This document shows positions 11,000-23,054 of a DNA stretch of 64,000 nucleotides, piece by piece. A program made the translations under genes and the position numbers. Origin of the DNA: Pseudomonadota bacterium (lineage in GTDB: Bacteria; Pseudomonadota; Gammaproteobacteria; Burkholderiales; JABEVD01); NCBI GenBank assembly GCA_021848825.1, contig JAJZTQ010000006.1, positions 20,310 through 84,309 on the forward strand, read 5' to 3'. How positions within the stretch are numbered: the first letter of the stretch is position 1; each line of letters starts with the position of its first letter. A model generated the notes under the pieces. It saw only the letters and a list, made by a program, of their open reading frames with translations. It did no database searches and was not told where the DNA came from.

Positions 11000-13900
11000 A
11001 TGCCGAAGCGTACGGACATAAAAAGCATATTGATCATAGGCTCCGGTCCGATCGTGATCGGGCAGGCATGCGAATTCGACTATTCCGGCGCGCAGGCGTG
11101 CAGGGCGCTGAGGGAAGAGGGGTACCGGGTGATCCTGGTCAATTCCAATCCTGCGACGATCATGACCGATCCTGAAATGGCGGATTCGACCTATATCGAG
11201 CCGATCACCTGGCAGATGGTCGAGAAAATCATAGAGATAGAGAAGCCCGATGCGCTCCTGCCCACCATGGGGGGGCAGACTGCCTTGAATTGCGCGCTGG
11301 ATCTCGCCAAGCATGGCGTGCTCGAAAAACATCATGTCGAGATGATAGGGGCGAGTCGGGAAGCCATAGACAAGGCGGAGGACAGGGAAAAATTCAAGGC
11401 GGCGATGACGAAGATAGGGCTCTCCAGCGCCCGCTCGATGATCGCGCACAGCCTGGAGGAAGCGCTCCAGGTTCAGGCATCCATCGGTTATCCCGTGATC
11501 ATCAGGCCATCCTTCACGATGGGCGGAAGCGGCGGCGGCATCGCCTACAATCGTGCCGAATTCATCGCGATCTGCGAATCCGGGCTCGAAGCGTCCCCGA
11601 CCAAGGAGCTCCTCATCGAGGAGTCGGTGATCGGGTGGAAGGAATACGAGATGGAAGTGGTGCGGGACAAGCATGACAACTGCATCATCGTCTGCTCAAT
11701 CGAGAATCTCGACCCGATGGGCGTGCACACGGGCGACTCGATCACGGTTGCGCCTGCCCAGACGCTCACGGACAAGGAATACCAGCTCATGCGCGATGCC
11801 TCTGTCGCCGTGCTGAGGGAAATAGGCGTCGACACCGGCGGATCGAACGTGCAGTTCGCGATCAATCCGAAGAACGGCAAGATGCTGGTGATCGAGATGA
11901 ATCCGAGGGTGTCGAGGTCTTCTGCGCTTGCCTCCAAGGCAACCGGTTTTCCGATCGCGAAAGTCGCGGCGAAGCTCGCAGTGGGCTATACGCTCGACGA
12001 ATTGCGGAACGAAATCACCGGCGGGGCGACCCCAGTTTCATTCGAGCCTTCCATCGATTATGTCGTCACCAAGATACCGAGATTCGCCTTCGAGAAGTTT
12101 CCCCAGGCGAACGACAGGCTGACGACGCAGATGAAATCCGTCGGGGAAGTGATGGCGATGGGGCGCACTTTCCAGGAATCCTTCCAGAAGGCATTGAGAG
12201 GACTCGAGACAGGAAAGGACGGCCTGGACGAGATCACTGATGACGCGGACGAGATAGAAGCCGAGCTCGGCGATCCGGGTCCGGACCGGATATGGTATGT
12301 CGCGGATGCCTTCAGGAACGGTTTCGATTTCGAGACGATCAGGAGTCTCTCCGAGATCGATCCCTGGTTCCTTGTCCAGATAGAGGATCTGGTGAATCAG
12401 GAGAAGGCGCTTTTCGGGAAAAATCTCTCCACGCTTTCCTTCGAGGAAATGAGAAAGCTGAAGCGCAGCGGCTTCTCCGACAGAAGGCTCGCCAGGCTGC
12501 TCGGATGCACGCAGGACGAAGTCAGGAAAAAACGCTGGGGAATGAAGCTTCATCCCGTTTACAAGCGGGTGGACACCTGCGCAGGCGAATTCGACACCAG
12601 GACAGCCTATCTCTATTCGACCTACGAGGAGGAATGCGAGTCGAGGCCGACGTCGAAACGCAAGATCATGGTCCTCGGCGGCGGCCCTAACCGTATCGGC
12701 CAGGGAATCGAGTTCGACTACTGCTGCGTGCATGCTGCACTCGCCATGCGCTCGGACGGCTATGAGACGATCATGGTGAACTGCAATCCGGAAACCGTCT
12801 CGACCGACTACGACATGTCGGACAGGCTCTATTTCGAACCGCTGACGCTGGAAGACGTGCTGGAGATCGTGAAACTCGAGCAGCCTTATGGCGTCATCGT
12901 CCAGTTCGGGGGGCAGACGCCATTGAAGCTCGCCGACGATCTCGCGGCCAACGGCGTGCCTGTGATAGGCACGAGTCCGGACATGATCGATTGCGCCGAA
13001 GACCGCGAGCGCTTCCAGAAGATGATAGACGAGCTGAAGCTCAGGCAGCCGCCGAACCGGACCGCGAGAGACGAACGGGAAGCCTTGAGGCTGGCAGGGG
13101 AAATAGGCTATCCGCTGGTGGTGAGACCCAGCTATGTGCTGGGGGGGCGCGCGATGCGCATCATCCACAAGCAGGAGGACCTCGAGCGCTACATGAAGGA
13201 AGCGGTCAGCGTTTCGAACGACTCCCCCGTGCTGCTCGACCGCTTCCTCAACGATGCGCTGGAAGTCGACGTGGATGCAGTATGCGACGGCAAGCGGGTG
13301 CTGATAGGCGGCATCATGGAGCATATCGAGGAAGCTGGGGTGCATTCAGGCGATTCCGCCTGCTCGCTGCCGCCATTTTCGCTCTCGATGGCCATCCAGG
13401 ACGAGCTGAGAAGGCAGACCGTGCTGCTTGCCCATGCCCTTCAGGTAGTGGGGTTGATGAACATCCAGTTCGCCATCCAGGGAGAGGATGTCTATGTGCT
13501 GGAAGTGAATCCGAGGGCGTCCAGAACCGTGCCCTTCGTCTCCAAGGCGACAGGATTGCCGCTTGCCATGGTGGCAGCGCGCGCCATGGCCGGAATGAGC
13601 CTGGATCAGCAGGGGATTCATGATGAAGTGATCCCCGGTCATTTCTCGGTCAAGGAAGCGGTCTTCCCCTTCATCAAGTTCCCGGGGGTGGATACGCTCT
13701 TGGGGCCCGAAATGAAGTCGACGGGCGAAGTGATGGGGGTGGGAAGGACTTTCCCCGAGGCTTTCGTGAAGTCGCAGCTCGCTGCAGGCGTGAAATTGCC
13801 GTCACGCGGCAGCGCCTTCATCAGCGTGAAGCAGAAGGACAAGCCGAAGGCGGTCGAAATCGCGCGGATATTGTCCAGCCTTGGCTTCGGCATCTATGCC

Positions 13901-14206
13901 ACCAGAGGGACGGCTGCCGAACTCGATCAGGCGGGCATTTCCGTGATCACGGTCAACAAGGTGGCGGAAGGCAGACCCCATATCGTCGACATGATCAAGA
14001 ACGGGGAGATCGATCTCATCGTCAATACCGTCGAGGAGAGGAAGGGGGCGATCAAGGATTCCTACTCGATCAGGAATGCCGCCCTTCACGGAAGAGTGAC
14101 CTATTATACGACCATGTCGGAAGCCAGGGCTGCCTGCATCGGCATACAGCATATGCAGGAACTCAATGCCTACAGCATTCAGGGCCTGCAGGCGCAACAA
14201 TTCTAA
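11000..14206 (+). CDS. carB: Carbamoyl-phosphate synthase large subunit
   Basis: A 1068-residue enzyme that makes carbamoyl phosphate from bicarbonate, ammonia and two ATP for arginine and pyrimidine synthesis. It shows the internal duplication of Car[23 protein letters not shown] near the N-terminus and [21 protein letters not shown] in the second half, each heading an ATP-grasp domain. The last about 140 residues form the MGS-like allosteric domain ([14 protein letters not shown]). Full length. It follows carA by one base and precedes greA by 9 bp. Confidence 0.98.
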   Translation: MPKRTDIKSILIIGSGPIVIGQACEFDYSGAQACRALREEGYRVILVNSNPATIMTDPEMADSTYIEPITWQMVEKIIEIEKPDALLPTMGGQTALNCALDLAKHGVLEKHHVEMIGASREAIDKAEDREKFKAAMTKIGLSSARSMIAHSLEEALQVQASIGYPVIIRPSFTMGGSGGGIAYNRAEFIAICESGLEASPTKELLIEESVIGWKEYEMEVVRDKHDNCIIVCSIENLDPMGVHTGDSITVAPAQTLTDKEYQLMRDASVAVLREIGVDTGGSNVQFAINPKNGKMLVIEMNPRVSRSSALASKATGFPIAKVAAKLAVGYTLDELRNEITGGATPVSFEPSIDYVVTKIPRFAFEKFPQANDRLTTQMKSVGEVMAMGRTFQESFQKALRGLETGKDGLDEITDDADEIEAELGDPGPDRIWYVADAFRNGFDFETIRSLSEIDPWFLVQIEDLVNQEKALFGKNLSTLSFEEMRKLKRSGFSDRRLARLLGCTQDEVRKKRWGMKLHPVYKRVDTCAGEFDTRTAYLYSTYEEECESRPTSKRKIMVLGGGPNRIGQGIEFDYCCVHAALAMRSDGYETIMVNCNPETVSTDYDMSDRLYFEPLTLEDVLEIVKLEQPYGVIVQFGGQTPLKLADDLAANGVPVIGTSPDMIDCAEDRERFQKMIDELKLRQPPNRTARDEREALRLAGEIGYPLVVRPSYVLGGRAMRIIHKQEDLERYMKEAVSVSNDSPVLLDRFLNDALEVDVDAVCDGKRVLIGGIMEHIEEAGVHSGDSACSLPPFSLSMAIQDELRRQTVLLAHALQVVGLMNIQFAIQGEDVYVLEVNPRASRTVPFVSKATGLPLAMVAARAMAGMSLDQQGIHDEVIPGHFSVKEAVFPFIKFPGVDTLLGPEMKSTGEVMGVGRTFPEAFVKSQLAAGVKLPSRGSAFISVKQKDKPKAVEIARILSSLGFGIYATRGTAAELDQAGISVITVNKVAEGRPHIVDMIKNGEIDLIVNTVEERKGAIKDSYSIRNAALHGRVTYYTTMSEARAACIGIQHMQELNAYSIQGLQAQQF

Positions 14207-14215
14207 GGAAAAAGC

Positions 14216-14692
14216 ATGAACAAGATTCCATTGACGGTGACGGGCGCCGAAATGCTGAGGTCCGAACTTCATCATCTGAAAACGGTGGAGCGGCCGAATG
14301 TCATCGCGGCGATCGCCGAAGCGAGGTCCCATGGCGATCTTTCCGAAAATGCGGAATACGATGCCGCCAAGGACAGGCAGAGCTTCATCGAAGGCAGGAT
14401 AGCCGAACTCGAGTCCAAGCTTTCCAATGCCCAGATCATCAATCCCGCATTGATCGATGCGGACGGGAGATGCGTTTTCGGGGCGACAGTCGAGCTCGAG
14501 GATCTCGACTCGGGCGATATCGTCACCTATCAGATCGTCGGAGACGACGAAGCGGACATCAAGTTTGGCAAGATCTCGGTGAGTTCCCCCATCGCGCGCG
14601 CGCTGATCGGAAAATCGGAAGGCGATGTCGCGGAAGTGATGGCGCCGGGGGGATTGCGAGAACTCGAGATACTGGACGTCAAATACATCTGA
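14216..14692 (+). CDS. greA: Transcription elongation factor GreA
   Basis: A 158-residue factor that rescues backtracked RNA polymerase by stimulating transcript cleavage. The N-terminal coiled coil includes [20 protein letters not shown] with the acidic tip (D and E residues), followed by the FKBP-like C-terminal domain ([18 protein letters not shown]). An AAGGAAA motif precedes the ATG. The stop overlaps the start of the DUF4149 gene (TGATG), so the two are coupled. Confidence 0.97.
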   Translation: MNKIPLTVTGAEMLRSELHHLKTVERPNVIAAIAEARSHGDLSENAEYDAAKDRQSFIEGRIAELESKLSNAQIINPALIDADGRCVFGATVELEDLDSGDIVTYQIVGDDEADIKFGKISVSSPIARALIGKSEGDVAEVMAPGGLRELEILDVKYI

Positions 14693-15141
14693 TGAAGAAC
14701 CCCGGGCAAAGCCTGCAGCAGATCGCCATCACCCTCTGGGTGGGCGGGCTTTGGGTGACAGGCTACATGGCCGCGCCAGTGCTCTTCACGGCACTTCCCA
14801 GCAAGATGCTCGCTGGCTTCCTGGCGGGAAAAATGTTCGCCATGATCGCGTATATCGGCATGGCCTGCGGCATCTATCTCCTCGTCTATGCCATTCAGAA
14901 GGATGGCGGCAGGGCGTTCAGGGAGAGATACTTCTGGGCCGTTCTCTTGATGCTGATTCTGACTTTTGCCGGACATTTCGGCATCCAGCCCATCATCCAG
15001 CATCTCAAGGACGAAGCCGCAGGCGATGTCATGAAAAGCGTTTTCAGGAACAGGTTCGAGGCATGGCACGGCATCGCCAGCATCCTTTACCTTCTGCAAA
15101 GCCTGTTGGGCCTTTTCGTCGTGCTTTCGAAAAAGGGCTAG
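14692..15141 (+). CDS. DUF4149 domain membrane protein
   Basis: A 149-residue protein with four hydrophobic segments, starting at ATG 14692 inside the greA stop codon. The features LWVGGLWVTGYMAAPVLF, HFGIQPIIQHLK and FEAWHGIASILYLLQS fit DUF4149 (TMEM205-like) proteins, which often lie between greA and yhbY in betaproteobacteria. Function is unknown. Its last bases overlap the end of the convergent yhbY gene by 4 bp. Confidence 0.85.
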   Translation: MKNPGQSLQQIAITLWVGGLWVTGYMAAPVLFTALPSKMLAGFLAGKMFAMIAYIGMACGIYLLVYAIQKDGGRAFRERYFWAVLLMLILTFAGHFGIQPIIQHLKDEAAGDVMKSVFRNRFEAWHGIASILYLLQSLLGLFVVLSKKG

Positions 15142-15425
15142 GGCAGGACAATAGACGGTTTTTCAGCCCGTCTGTAGACGATGAGCGTCTTCCCCACATG
15201 CTTGACGGGATGGGCTGATAGTTCGCTGCAGATGGCGTCGAGCGCGGCTTCTCGCTCTTCCTTCTCGCCGGAAAGCACCCTGATCTTGATGAGTTCGTGG
15301 CTTTTCAGTGCAGTGTCGATTTCCGCCATGACCGAAGGCGTCAAGCCGTTTTTGCCTATCATGACGACGGGCTGGAGGGAATGGGCCAAGCCTGTGAGGT
15401 GTTTTTTCTGGGCGGGGCTGAGCAT
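15138..15425 (-). CDS. yhbY: CRS1/YhbY-type RNA-binding protein
   Basis: A 95-residue single-domain CRM protein (IF3-C-like fold) that binds ribosomal RNA in pre-50S particles. The GKNG-containing loop (VVMIGKNGLTPSV) and the helix DTALKSHELIKIRV are diagnostic. It is divergent from rlmE with a 28-bp gap, another rRNA-maturation gene, as in many proteobacteria. Its 3' end overlaps the DUF4149 gene. Confidence 0.92.
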   Translation of the reverse strand: MLSPAQKKHLTGLAHSLQPVVMIGKNGLTPSVMAEIDTALKSHELIKIRVLSGEKEEREAALDAICSELSAHPVKHVGKTLIVYRRAEKPSIVLP

Positions 15426-15453
15426 GTTTTTTCCAAATAATGAATTTTAACCG

Positions 15454-16065
15454 ATGAAGCGAAGCAAAACCAGCCGCGCCTGGATGCGCGAGCATGTCAC
15501 GGACCATTACGTGAAGCGCGCGAAAAGCGAAGGCTATCGTTCCAGGTCCGCATTCAAGCTGATCGAAATACTGGAGCGGGACAGGCTGTTGAGGCCCGGC
15601 ATGATCGTCGTCGATCTGGGTTCGACCCCCGGCGGATGGTCCCAGGTTGCGGCCGAGCATGGCGCCAGGGTTTTCGCGCTGGATGTTCTGCCGATGGCGC
15701 CGATAGAAGGGGTGGCTTTCATCGCAGGCGACTTCAGGGAAGAATCCGTGCTGAAAAGTCTGGAAGAAGCGCTTGAAGGAAGGGAAGTCGATCTTGTAAT
15801 TTCGGACATGGCCCCCAATTTCTCAGGTGTGGAAGTGACGGATCAGGCAAGAAGCATCCATCTTGCGGAACTCGCGCTTGAATTTTCGGTGAATCATTTG
15901 AAACAAAACGGGAATTTTCTGGTCAAAGTATTTCAGGGCGCTGGCTTCCAGGATTACCTGAAGGAAGTGAAAAACCATTTCCGGCAGGTCTTGGTGAGGA
16001 AGCCGAAGGCGTCCCGTGACAGGAGCAGCGAGGTTTATCTGCTGGGAACGGGGAAAACCCGATAA
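15454..16065 (+). CDS. rlmE: 23S rRNA 2'-O-methyltransferase RlmE (FtsJ/RrmJ)
   Basis: A 203-residue SAM-dependent enzyme that methylates U2552 in the 23S rRNA A-loop. The SAM motif is [15 protein letters not shown] and the catalytic tetrad is visible as Lys in RSAFKL, Asp in VISDMAPN, Lys in FLVKVFQG and Glu in SSEVYLL. Note GSTPGG in place of the usual GAAPGG. It lies upstream of ftsH, the usual rlmE-ftsH order. Confidence 0.95.
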   Translation: MKRSKTSRAWMREHVTDHYVKRAKSEGYRSRSAFKLIEILERDRLLRPGMIVVDLGSTPGGWSQVAAEHGARVFALDVLPMAPIEGVAFIAGDFREESVLKSLEEALEGREVDLVISDMAPNFSGVEVTDQARSIHLAELALEFSVNHLKQNGNFLVKVFQGAGFQDYLKEVKNHFRQVLVRKPKASRDRSSEVYLLGTGKTR

Positions 16066-16070
16066 ATTCG

Positions 16071-16099
16071 TTACATCTTCGATGAAATGGGTTTAGAAT
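16071..16099 (+). promoter_or_regulatory. Sigma-70-like promoter for ftsH
   Basis: TTACAT (16071-16076) and TAGAAT (16094-16099) are spaced by exactly 17 bp, between the rlmE stop and the ftsH start. No sigma-32 consensus was found here, so heat-shock control of ftsH is not supported by this stretch. Confidence 0.5.
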
Positions 16100-16128
16100 T
16101 GAATTTGGACAGTCGTTAAGGAGTTACG

Positions 16129-18018
16129 TTGAACAGTCTGCTGAAAAACATTGTCATCTGGCTTGTCATCGCGCTCGTGCTGATGTCGGTTTTCAACCAG
16201 TTCAGTGCGCGGCATGCTACCCAGGGACAGCTGGAATATTCCCAGTTCATCGGAGAGGTGAAGCAGGGACAGGTCGCAAAGGTGACGATAGAAGGTCATC
16301 TTCTGAAGGGGGTCAAGACCGACGGCAAGCATTTCGTCACCTATTCGCCTTCGGACCCATGGCTCGTCAGCGATCTCCTGAAATACGGCGTGCTGATCGA
16401 AGCGAAGCCCGAGGAAGAGCCTTCGATGCTGATGAACATTTTCGTTTCCTGGTTCCCGATGCTGCTGTTGATAGGGGTCTGGATATTCTTCATGCGCCAG
16501 ATGCAGGGAGGCGGGAAAGGCGGCGCTTTTTCGTTCGGAAAGAGCAAGGCGAGGCTGCTTGACGAAAGCGCAAACCAGATCACCTTTGCCGATGTCGCAG
16601 GATGCGAGGAAGCCAAGGAGGAAGTGAGCGAGCTCGTCGACTTCCTGAGGGATCCCTCCAAATTCCAGAAGCTCGGCGGCAGAATTCCCCGCGGCGTGCT
16701 GCTCGTGGGCAGCCCTGGAACAGGCAAGACTCTGCTTGCACGCGCCATTGCGGGAGAGGCCAAGGTGCCTTTCTTCAGTATCTCCGGTTCCGATTTCGTC
16801 GAGATGTTCGTCGGCGTGGGCGCGTCCCGCGTGCGCGACATGTTCGACCAGGCCAAGAAGCATGCGCCCTGCATCGTTTTCATAGACGAAATCGATGCGG
16901 TGGGCAGGCAGCGCGGAGCGGGTTTGGGCGGCGGCAATGACGAGCGCGAGCAGACGCTCAACCAGCTTCTTGTCGAGATGGACGGGTTCGAAGGCGCATC
17001 CGGCGTGATCGTGATCGCTGCGACGAACAGGCCTGACGTGCTGGATCCTGCGCTCTTGCGGCCCGGCAGGTTCGACAGACAGGTCGTGGTGCCGCTTCCG
17101 GACATCAGGGGACGCGAACAGATCCTGCTCGTCCACATGAGAAAGGTGCCGATTGCGCCGGATGTTTCCGCACCTGTATTGGCACGGGGCACGCCGGGAT
17201 TCTCGGGCGCCGATCTCGCGAATCTGGTGAACGAGGCTGCCCTTTTTGCGGCAAGGACGAACAAGCGGCTCGTCGACATGGACGATTTCGAGCGCGCCAA
17301 GGACAAGATCATGATGGGGGCCGAGCGCCGTTCCATGGTGATGCCTGAGGAGGAAAGAAAGAATACCGCCTACCACGAGTCCGGACACGCGATTGTGGCG
17401 AGGCTCCTTCCGGGAACGGATCCGGTTCACAAGGTCACGATCATCCCGAGGGGGCGTGCGCTCGGGGTCACCATGCAGTTGCCCCAGGAAGACCGCTACA
17501 GCATGAACAGGGATCATATCCTGAAGAACATCGCGGTGCTGATGGGCGGAAGGATTGCGGAAGAGCTCTTCATGAAGCAGATGACGACAGGTGCCGGAAA
17601 CGACATCGAACGCGCAACCGATCTAGCCCGGCGCATGGTCACGCAATGGGGCATGAGCGATACCCTGGGTCCCATGGTTTACGGCGAAAACGAAGGGGAG
17701 GTTTTCCTCGGGCGTTCCGTCACGACCCACAAGAATCTTTCGGAAGCGACCATGCAGAAGGTCGACAACGAAATCCACAGCATCATCGAGAACCAGTACA
17801 GGCTCGCGAGAAGGCTGCTCGAGGAGAATGCCGACAAGGTGGAAGCCATGGCGAAGTCGCTGCTCGAATGGGAAACGATCGATTCTGACCAGATCAACGA
17901 CATCATGGAAGGAAGGGAGCCGAGGCCGCCCAAGCCTTCCCAGCCGCCTGCTGCGCCTTCCGCCCCTCCCCAGGACGGCAGCAGCGCAAGCAGCGCGAAG
18001 CCTGCTGCAGCAGTCTGA
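16129..18018 (+). CDS. ftsH: ATP-dependent zinc metalloprotease FtsH
   Basis: A 629-residue inner-membrane AAA+ protease that degrades misfolded membrane proteins and regulators. The start is TTG at 16129 with AAGGAG 5 bp upstream; the sequence then begins [16 protein letters not shown], as in other FtsH. There are two membrane segments (about 6-25 and 100-122), Walker A GSPGTGKT at 194-201, the SRH region ([18 protein letters not shown]) and zinc site HESGH at 416-420. The C-terminus is Pro/Ala/Ser-rich. A terminator follows directly. Confidence 0.97.
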   Translation: MNSLLKNIVIWLVIALVLMSVFNQFSARHATQGQLEYSQFIGEVKQGQVAKVTIEGHLLKGVKTDGKHFVTYSPSDPWLVSDLLKYGVLIEAKPEEEPSMLMNIFVSWFPMLLLIGVWIFFMRQMQGGGKGGAFSFGKSKARLLDESANQITFADVAGCEEAKEEVSELVDFLRDPSKFQKLGGRIPRGVLLVGSPGTGKTLLARAIAGEAKVPFFSISGSDFVEMFVGVGASRVRDMFDQAKKHAPCIVFIDEIDAVGRQRGAGLGGGNDEREQTLNQLLVEMDGFEGASGVIVIAATNRPDVLDPALLRPGRFDRQVVVPLPDIRGREQILLVHMRKVPIAPDVSAPVLARGTPGFSGADLANLVNEAALFAARTNKRLVDMDDFERAKDKIMMGAERRSMVMPEEERKNTAYHESGHAIVARLLPGTDPVHKVTIIPRGRALGVTMQLPQEDRYSMNRDHILKNIAVLMGGRIAEELFMKQMTTGAGNDIERATDLARRMVTQWGMSDTLGPMVYGENEGEVFLGRSVTTHKNLSEATMQKVDNEIHSIIENQYRLARRLLEENADKVEAMAKSLLEWETIDSDQINDIMEGREPRPPKPSQPPAAPSAPPQDGSSASSAKPAAAV

Positions 18019-18022
18019 TTCA

Positions 18023-18043
18023 GGGCACCTCGGTGCCCTTTTT
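18023..18043 (+). terminator. Intrinsic terminator after ftsH
   Basis: The arms GGGCACC (18023-18029) and GGTGCCC (18032-18038) are followed by TTTTT (18039-18043). Only 2 bp separate the T-run from the annotated folP ATG at 18046, so the folP translation start lies on top of the terminator. Confidence 0.8.
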
Positions 18044-18045
18044 CC

Positions 18046-18897
18046 ATGCTATTCTGCGGCCAATTCCGTTTGAAGTTGGACCGTCCCCTGATCATGGGGA
18101 TAGTCAATGTTACCCCTGATTCCTTTTCGGACGGCGGCCGGTATTTCTCGGTCGATGCCGCGGTGGAACATGGCAGGCGATTGATCGATGAAGGCGCCGA
18201 CATCCTCGACATAGGCGGAGAATCGAGCCGGCCCGGCGCGCTTCCCGTATCGAGTGACGAAGAACTGGCCAGGGTGATTCCGGTCATCAAAGCGCTCGCT
18301 CATGAGCAGGTTCCGCTTTCCGTCGACACCGTCAAACCGGAAGTCATGAAGGAAGCTATTTCCGCAGGGGTCTCCATGATCAACGACATCAATGCGTTGC
18401 AGGGAGTCGATCATGATTTTATTGCAGAATCGGATGTCGCGCTCTGTCTCATGCACAAGCAGGGAGAACCGGTGACCATGCAGCTTGCGCCGAGTTATAA
18501 TAGCGTCGTCGAAGAGATCAGGCTGTTCCTGATAGAGCGGATTGAGGCCGCGATTGCTTCGGGCATCGCAAGGGAGAGGCTGGTGATCGACCCGGGTTTC
18601 GGTTTCGGCAAGCGGCTTGAGCAGAACATCGAACTCTTGAGGCATCTCGACGGCTTCAGCGAAACAGGTGTTCCCGTTCTCGCCGGGCTTTCGAGGAAAT
18701 CGATGCTGGGACAGCTGACTGGAAGGGCGGCAGGCGAAAGAAGCTATGCCAGCGTTGCGGCATCCCTCATTGCGGTGATGAAAGGGGCTGCGATAGTCAG
18801 GGTTCACGATGTCGGCGCGATGAAAGATGCGCTTTCCATATTCAATGCAATAGAGGGGAAGGAATGGGCAGAAAGTATTTCGGCACGGATGGCGTGA
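18046..18897 (+). CDS. folP: Dihydropteroate synthase
   Basis: A 283-residue enzyme that joins p-aminobenzoate to hydroxymethyl-dihydropterin diphosphate in folate synthesis. Motifs are [27 protein letters not shown] and the C-terminal [10 protein letters not shown] use ATG 18046 because it gives the family-typical lead [12 protein letters not shown]. It has no Shine-Dalgarno and sits beside the ftsH terminator; ATG 18094 (at MGIVNV) is too far in. The gene overlaps glmM by 34 bp. Confidence 0.94.
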   Translation: MLFCGQFRLKLDRPLIMGIVNVTPDSFSDGGRYFSVDAAVEHGRRLIDEGADILDIGGESSRPGALPVSSDEELARVIPVIKALAHEQVPLSVDTVKPEVMKEAISAGVSMINDINALQGVDHDFIAESDVALCLMHKQGEPVTMQLAPSYNSVVEEIRLFLIERIEAAIASGIARERLVIDPGFGFGKRLEQNIELLRHLDGFSETGVPVLAGLSRKSMLGQLTGRAAGERSYASVAASLIAVMKGAAIVRVHDVGAMKDALSIFNAIEGKEWAESISARMA

Positions 18898-20222
18898 GGG
18901 GGCGCGTCGGCGAATTGCCGATTACGGTCGAATTCGTGATGCATCTCGGCTATTCGGCCGGAAAGATGCTGATGTCGAGAGAATGGCATCTTCCAAAAGG
19001 AGAGCGGCCTGTCGTGCTGATAGGGAAGGATACGCGCGTGTCCGGCTATCTGCTCGAATCTGCACTCCAGGCGGGGCTTTCGGCTGCGGGCGTTGACGTT
19101 TTCCTGGCGGGCCCCATTCCCACGCCTGCTGTGGCCTACCTGACGCGGGCATTACGCCTCCAGGCCGGCGTCGTCATCAGCGCTTCCCACAATCCGTATG
19201 AGGACAACGGCATCAAGTTCTTTTCGGAAACCGGAAGCAAGCTGCCGGACGATGTGGAAAAGGCGATAGAAGAAGGCATGAACGACCCGATCAGGACCAT
19301 GCCATCCATCAATCTCGGCAGGGCGAGGAGGATGAGCGATGCGCCGGGAAGGTACATCGAGTTCTGCAAGAGCACATTCCCCTTCGATCTCGATCTGAGA
19401 GGGCTTCGCCTCGTCGTGGACTGCGCCCATGGGGCCGCCTACCACATTGCCAGAAATGTCTTCCACGAACTCGGCGCGGATGTTTCCGCGATAGGGGTAT
19501 CGCCAGACGGGCTCAATATCAACAGCGAATGCGGTGCAACCCACCCTGAAACACTTCGCCAGGAAGTGCTGAAGCAGAAGGCGGATCTCGGCATCGCCCT
19601 GGACGGCGATGGGGACAGGGTCGTCATGATAGACGGAGATGGGACGATTTACGATGGGGACCAGCTTCTCTATGTCATCGCCAACCACAGGAAGGGCAGC
19701 AACCTGTTGAACGGCGGCATAGTCGGGACATTGATGACCAATCTCGGCGTCGAGCACGCCTTCGGCAGATCGGGAATTCCTTTCGAGCGCGCAAAGGTGG
19801 GTGACCGTTACGTGCTGGAGCGGCTGCAGAAAAGGAAATGGCAGGTAGGGGGTGAGGGTTCCGGCCACATCATCTGCCTAGACAAGCATTCGACGGGCGA
19901 CGGCATCATTTCCGCACTCCAGGTGCTGCATGCCATGAGGCAGCAGAATGCCACTCTTTCAGAACTGACGAACGATCTTTCGCTCTATCCCCAGACGCTC
20001 GTGAATGTCAGGATGGCGAAGAAATTCGATTTCGAGAAAAGCGAAGCGGTCATCGCGGTAAAAGACGCGGCTGAAAAGGATCTGGACGGGACGGGACGGG
20101 TGCTGCTGCGCGCATCCGGCACCGAACCCCTGATCAGGGTCATGGTCGAGGGAAAGTCGGAAGATCGGGTGCGATTCTGGGCCGATTCGATCGCCAAAGC
20201 CGTGCAGGATGCTGCCGCCTAG
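18864..20222 (+). CDS. glmM: Phosphoglucosamine mutase
   Basis: A 452-residue enzyme that interconverts glucosamine-6-P and glucosamine-1-P for peptidoglycan and LPS precursors. It begins [13 protein letters not shown]. The phosphoserine loop is ISASHNP with the active serine near residue 108, the metal loop is DGDGDR, and the C-terminal phosphate loop is [22 protein letters not shown] precedes the ATG inside folP. Its TAG stop overlaps, on the other strand, the outermost pseudo-stop of the pstB-tail repeats. Confidence 0.97.
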   Translation: MGRKYFGTDGVRGRVGELPITVEFVMHLGYSAGKMLMSREWHLPKGERPVVLIGKDTRVSGYLLESALQAGLSAAGVDVFLAGPIPTPAVAYLTRALRLQAGVVISASHNPYEDNGIKFFSETGSKLPDDVEKAIEEGMNDPIRTMPSINLGRARRMSDAPGRYIEFCKSTFPFDLDLRGLRLVVDCAHGAAYHIARNVFHELGADVSAIGVSPDGLNINSECGATHPETLRQEVLKQKADLGIALDGDGDRVVMIDGDGTIYDGDQLLYVIANHRKGSNLLNGGIVGTLMTNLGVEHAFGRSGIPFERAKVGDRYVLERLQKRKWQVGGEGSGHIICLDKHSTGDGIISALQVLHAMRQQNATLSELTNDLSLYPQTLVNVRMAKKFDFEKSEAVIAVKDAAEKDLDGTGRVLLRASGTEPLIRVMVEGKSEDRVRFWADSIAKAVQDAAA

Positions 20223-20389
20223 CCGAACCTTCCAGTGATATGGTGGTTCCGACATCACGCGCTTTGCGCATGAGTCTACACCGCAATATCACCGGATGAT
20301 GAAACTACCCGAAACGTCCAGTGATATAGTGGTTCCGACGTAACGCGCTGGCGCGCATTAGTCTTCACCGTTACATAACCGGGATGGAA

Positions 20390-20414
<25 letters not shown>
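20219..20414 (-). repeat. Tandem copies of the pstB 3' end within covarying palindromes
   Basis: Read on the minus strand, the pstB end encodes [10 protein letters not shown]-stop (stop at 20390-20392). Two further units follow. One at 20305-20328 reads YITGRFG-TAG and one at 20219-20242 reads HITGRFG-TAG, with stops spaced 85 and 86 bp apart. The codons differ mostly at synonymous sites. Each unit also holds a 64-65 bp imperfect palindrome (20318-20382 and 20232-20295) with a GCGC-rich inner stem. Arms 20371-20382 and 20403-20414 are 12-bp perfect complements; arms 20286-20295 and 20318-20327 match with one wobble. Pair changes between units are compensatory. Origin unknown; see findings. 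Confidence 0.8.
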
Positions 20415-21169
<755 letters not shown>

Positions 21170-21173
21170 TAGC

Positions 21174-22016
21174 TTAATGTAAGGTGGTTTTGCTTCGGAA
21201 AACGAAGCGCGTCAGGATGTTGAGACCGAGCACGCCGAAGGTGATCAGCAGGGCGCCCGCCCATGCAAGCTTGTGCCAGTCTTCGTATGGGCTCATCGCG
21301 AACTGGAAGATCACGACAGGGAGATTGGCCATCGGGGCATTCATGTCGGCGCTCCAGAAGGAATTGTTGAGCGCGGTGAAGAGCAGAGGGGCGGTTTCTC
21401 CGCTTATTCTGGAAAGCGCAAGCAGCACGCCGGTGACGATGCCCGCCTTCGATGCCCTCAATGTGACGAGCGAGATGACTTTCCACTGGGGCGCGCCGAG
21501 CGCGAAGGCGGCTTCCCTCAATCCGTTAGGAACCAGCTTCAGCATGTTCTCGGTGGTGCGCACCACGACCGGGATCACGATCAGGGCAAGCGCGAAACTG
21601 CCCGCCCATCCCGAGAAATGATGGGTGGAAGCGACGTAGACCTCGTAGACGAAAAGCCCAATCACGATCGAAGGCGCCGAGAGCAGGATGTCGTTGATGA
21701 ATCTCGTTGTCGGCGAAAGCCAGCCCTTCTGGCCATATTCGGCGAGATAGGTTCCGGCCAGTATGCCTATCGGCGTGCCGATCGCCACCCCGGCGACCGT
21801 CATCGCGATGCTCCCGGCGATGGCGTTCAGGAGTCCGCCGCTGCTCCCGGGAGGGGGGGTCATGTGCGTGAATACATCCACGGATACGATAGAAAGCCCG
21901 CGGTCGACGAGCGTCCAGAGTATCCATGCCAGCCAGAAAAGGCCGAATCCCATCGCCACCATCGAAAGGGTCAGATTCAGGCCGTTGATAAATCGTCTTT
22001 TGTAGTAAAGATTCAT
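21174..22016 (-). CDS. pstA: Phosphate ABC transporter permease PstA
   Basis: A 280-residue inner-membrane permease with about six helices and the cytoplasmic EAA-like loop ([25 protein letters not shown]) that contacts PstB. It includes the pattern [12 protein letters not shown] near residue 85. It sits 8 bp after pstC and 4 bp before pstB in the pstSCAB order. Confidence 0.95.
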   Translation of the reverse strand: MNLYYKRRFINGLNLTLSMVAMGFGLFWLAWILWTLVDRGLSIVSVDVFTHMTPPPGSSGGLLNAIAGSIAMTVAGVAIGTPIGILAGTYLAEYGQKGWLSPTTRFINDILLSAPSIVIGLFVYEVYVASTHHFSGWAGSFALALIVIPVVVRTTENMLKLVPNGLREAAFALGAPQWKVISLVTLRASKAGIVTGVLLALSRISGETAPLLFTALNNSFWSADMNAPMANLPVVIFQFAMSPYEDWHKLAWAGALLITFGVLGLNILTRFVFRSKTTLH

Positions 22017-22024
22017 GAGGCTTC

Positions 22025-22987
22025 CTAGGTCTTTTCGCCTTCGCGCTTGCCGAGCTGGAAGAGCAGAATCTTGGACAGGGCGAGCACGATGAAGGTGATC
22101 ACGAACATGATGAGCCCCAGTTCGATCAGGGACGCCGTATAAACCTTGCCGAACGCTTCATTGAATTCGTTGGCCAGGGTGGAAGCGATGCTGCTGCCCG
22201 GATCGAGCAACGAAATGCTGAAGTTCTGCGCATTGCCGATGACGAAAGTCACCGCCATCGTTTCTCCAAGTGCGCGCCCCAGGCCAAGCATGACGCCCCC
22301 GACGACGCCGATCTTGGTGTAGGGCAGCACCACGTTCCATACCACTTCCCATGTCGTGCAACCGACGGCATAGGCGGATTCCTTGAGGGTGGGCGGCACG
22401 ATCTCGAACACGTCGCGCATCACGGACGCGATGAAGGGAATGATCATGATGCCGAGAATGATGCCTGCAGTCAGCATGCCTATCCCCATCGGCGCACCCT
22501 GGAAGAGGGCGCCTATCACCGGCAGGGGGCCGAGATGGTCGATCAGCCAGGGCTGAAAATGGTCTGCGAGGTGGGGAGCGAAGATGAAAAGCCCCCACAT
22601 GCCGTAAATGATGCTCGGGATGCCTGCGAGCAGTTCGATTGCTATGCCTAGCGGGCGCTTCAGCCAGGTCGGGGAGAGTTCGGTGAGGTAGAGCGCGATG
22701 CCGAAGCTCACCGGGATGCCGATCAGCAGCGCGATGAGAGAGGTGACAAGCGTGCCGTATACCTGGATCACCGAACCGAATTTCACGTTGACAGGATCCC
22801 AGTCGGTGGTGACGAAGAACTTCCAGCCGAACGCATGAATCGCCGGCATCGCGCCGACGAAGAGTTCCACGATGATGCCTGCGAGCAGGGCAAGAACGGA
22901 GAAAGCAAAAAAGCGGGTGACGAGTTTGAAGGCCAGATCGAGAAAGGCCTGCAGCTTTTCTCTTGAACCTGATTTTAGTGTTGTCAT
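22025..22987 (-). CDS. pstC: Phosphate ABC transporter permease PstC
   Basis: A 320-residue permease with six or more membrane helices. It carries the EAA loop ([32 protein letters not shown], coupling with PstB) and the [17 protein letters not shown] signature. It forms the channel with PstA. A 67-bp gap with a terminator-like hairpin separates it from pstS. Confidence 0.95.
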   Translation of the reverse strand: MTTLKSGSREKLQAFLDLAFKLVTRFFAFSVLALLAGIIVELFVGAMPAIHAFGWKFFVTTDWDPVNVKFGSVIQVYGTLVTSLIALLIGIPVSFGIALYLTELSPTWLKRPLGIAIELLAGIPSIIYGMWGLFIFAPHLADHFQPWLIDHLGPLPVIGALFQGAPMGIGMLTAGIILGIMIIPFIASVMRDVFEIVPPTLKESAYAVGCTTWEVVWNVVLPYTKIGVVGGVMLGLGRALGETMAVTFVIGNAQNFSISLLDPGSSIASTLANEFNEAFGKVYTASLIELGLIMFVITFIVLALSKILLFQLGKREGEKT

Positions 22988-23005
22988 TGATGCGGTCTGA
23001 ATTAA

Positions 23006-23027
23006 AAGGGGCCAATCGAGGCCCCTT
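23006..23027 (-). terminator. Hairpin between pstS and pstC (partial terminator)
   Basis: The arms AAGGGGCC and GGCCCCTT (8 bp) enclose a 6-nt loop and, on the minus strand, are followed by TTTTAATT. Such a hairpin after a binding-protein gene commonly lets pstS be expressed above the permease genes; that role is inferred here. Confidence 0.65.
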
Positions 23028-23054
23028 ATTATAGATCAACTCCAGCTAGAAAGT

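Noticed and set aside
12038-13345. Minus-strand open frame of 435 codons inside carB
   Set aside because: Shadow of carB, which is intact with all CarB motifs; the antisense product has no recognisable domain.
14643-15141. Upstream extension of the DUF4149 gene into greA
   Set aside because: The longer frame lies within greA coding sequence; the ATG at 14692 overlapping the greA stop gives the family-typical length.
16093-17517. Minus-strand open frame opposite ftsH
   Set aside because: Shadow of ftsH; no start signal, and the translation is Arg/His-rich without motifs.
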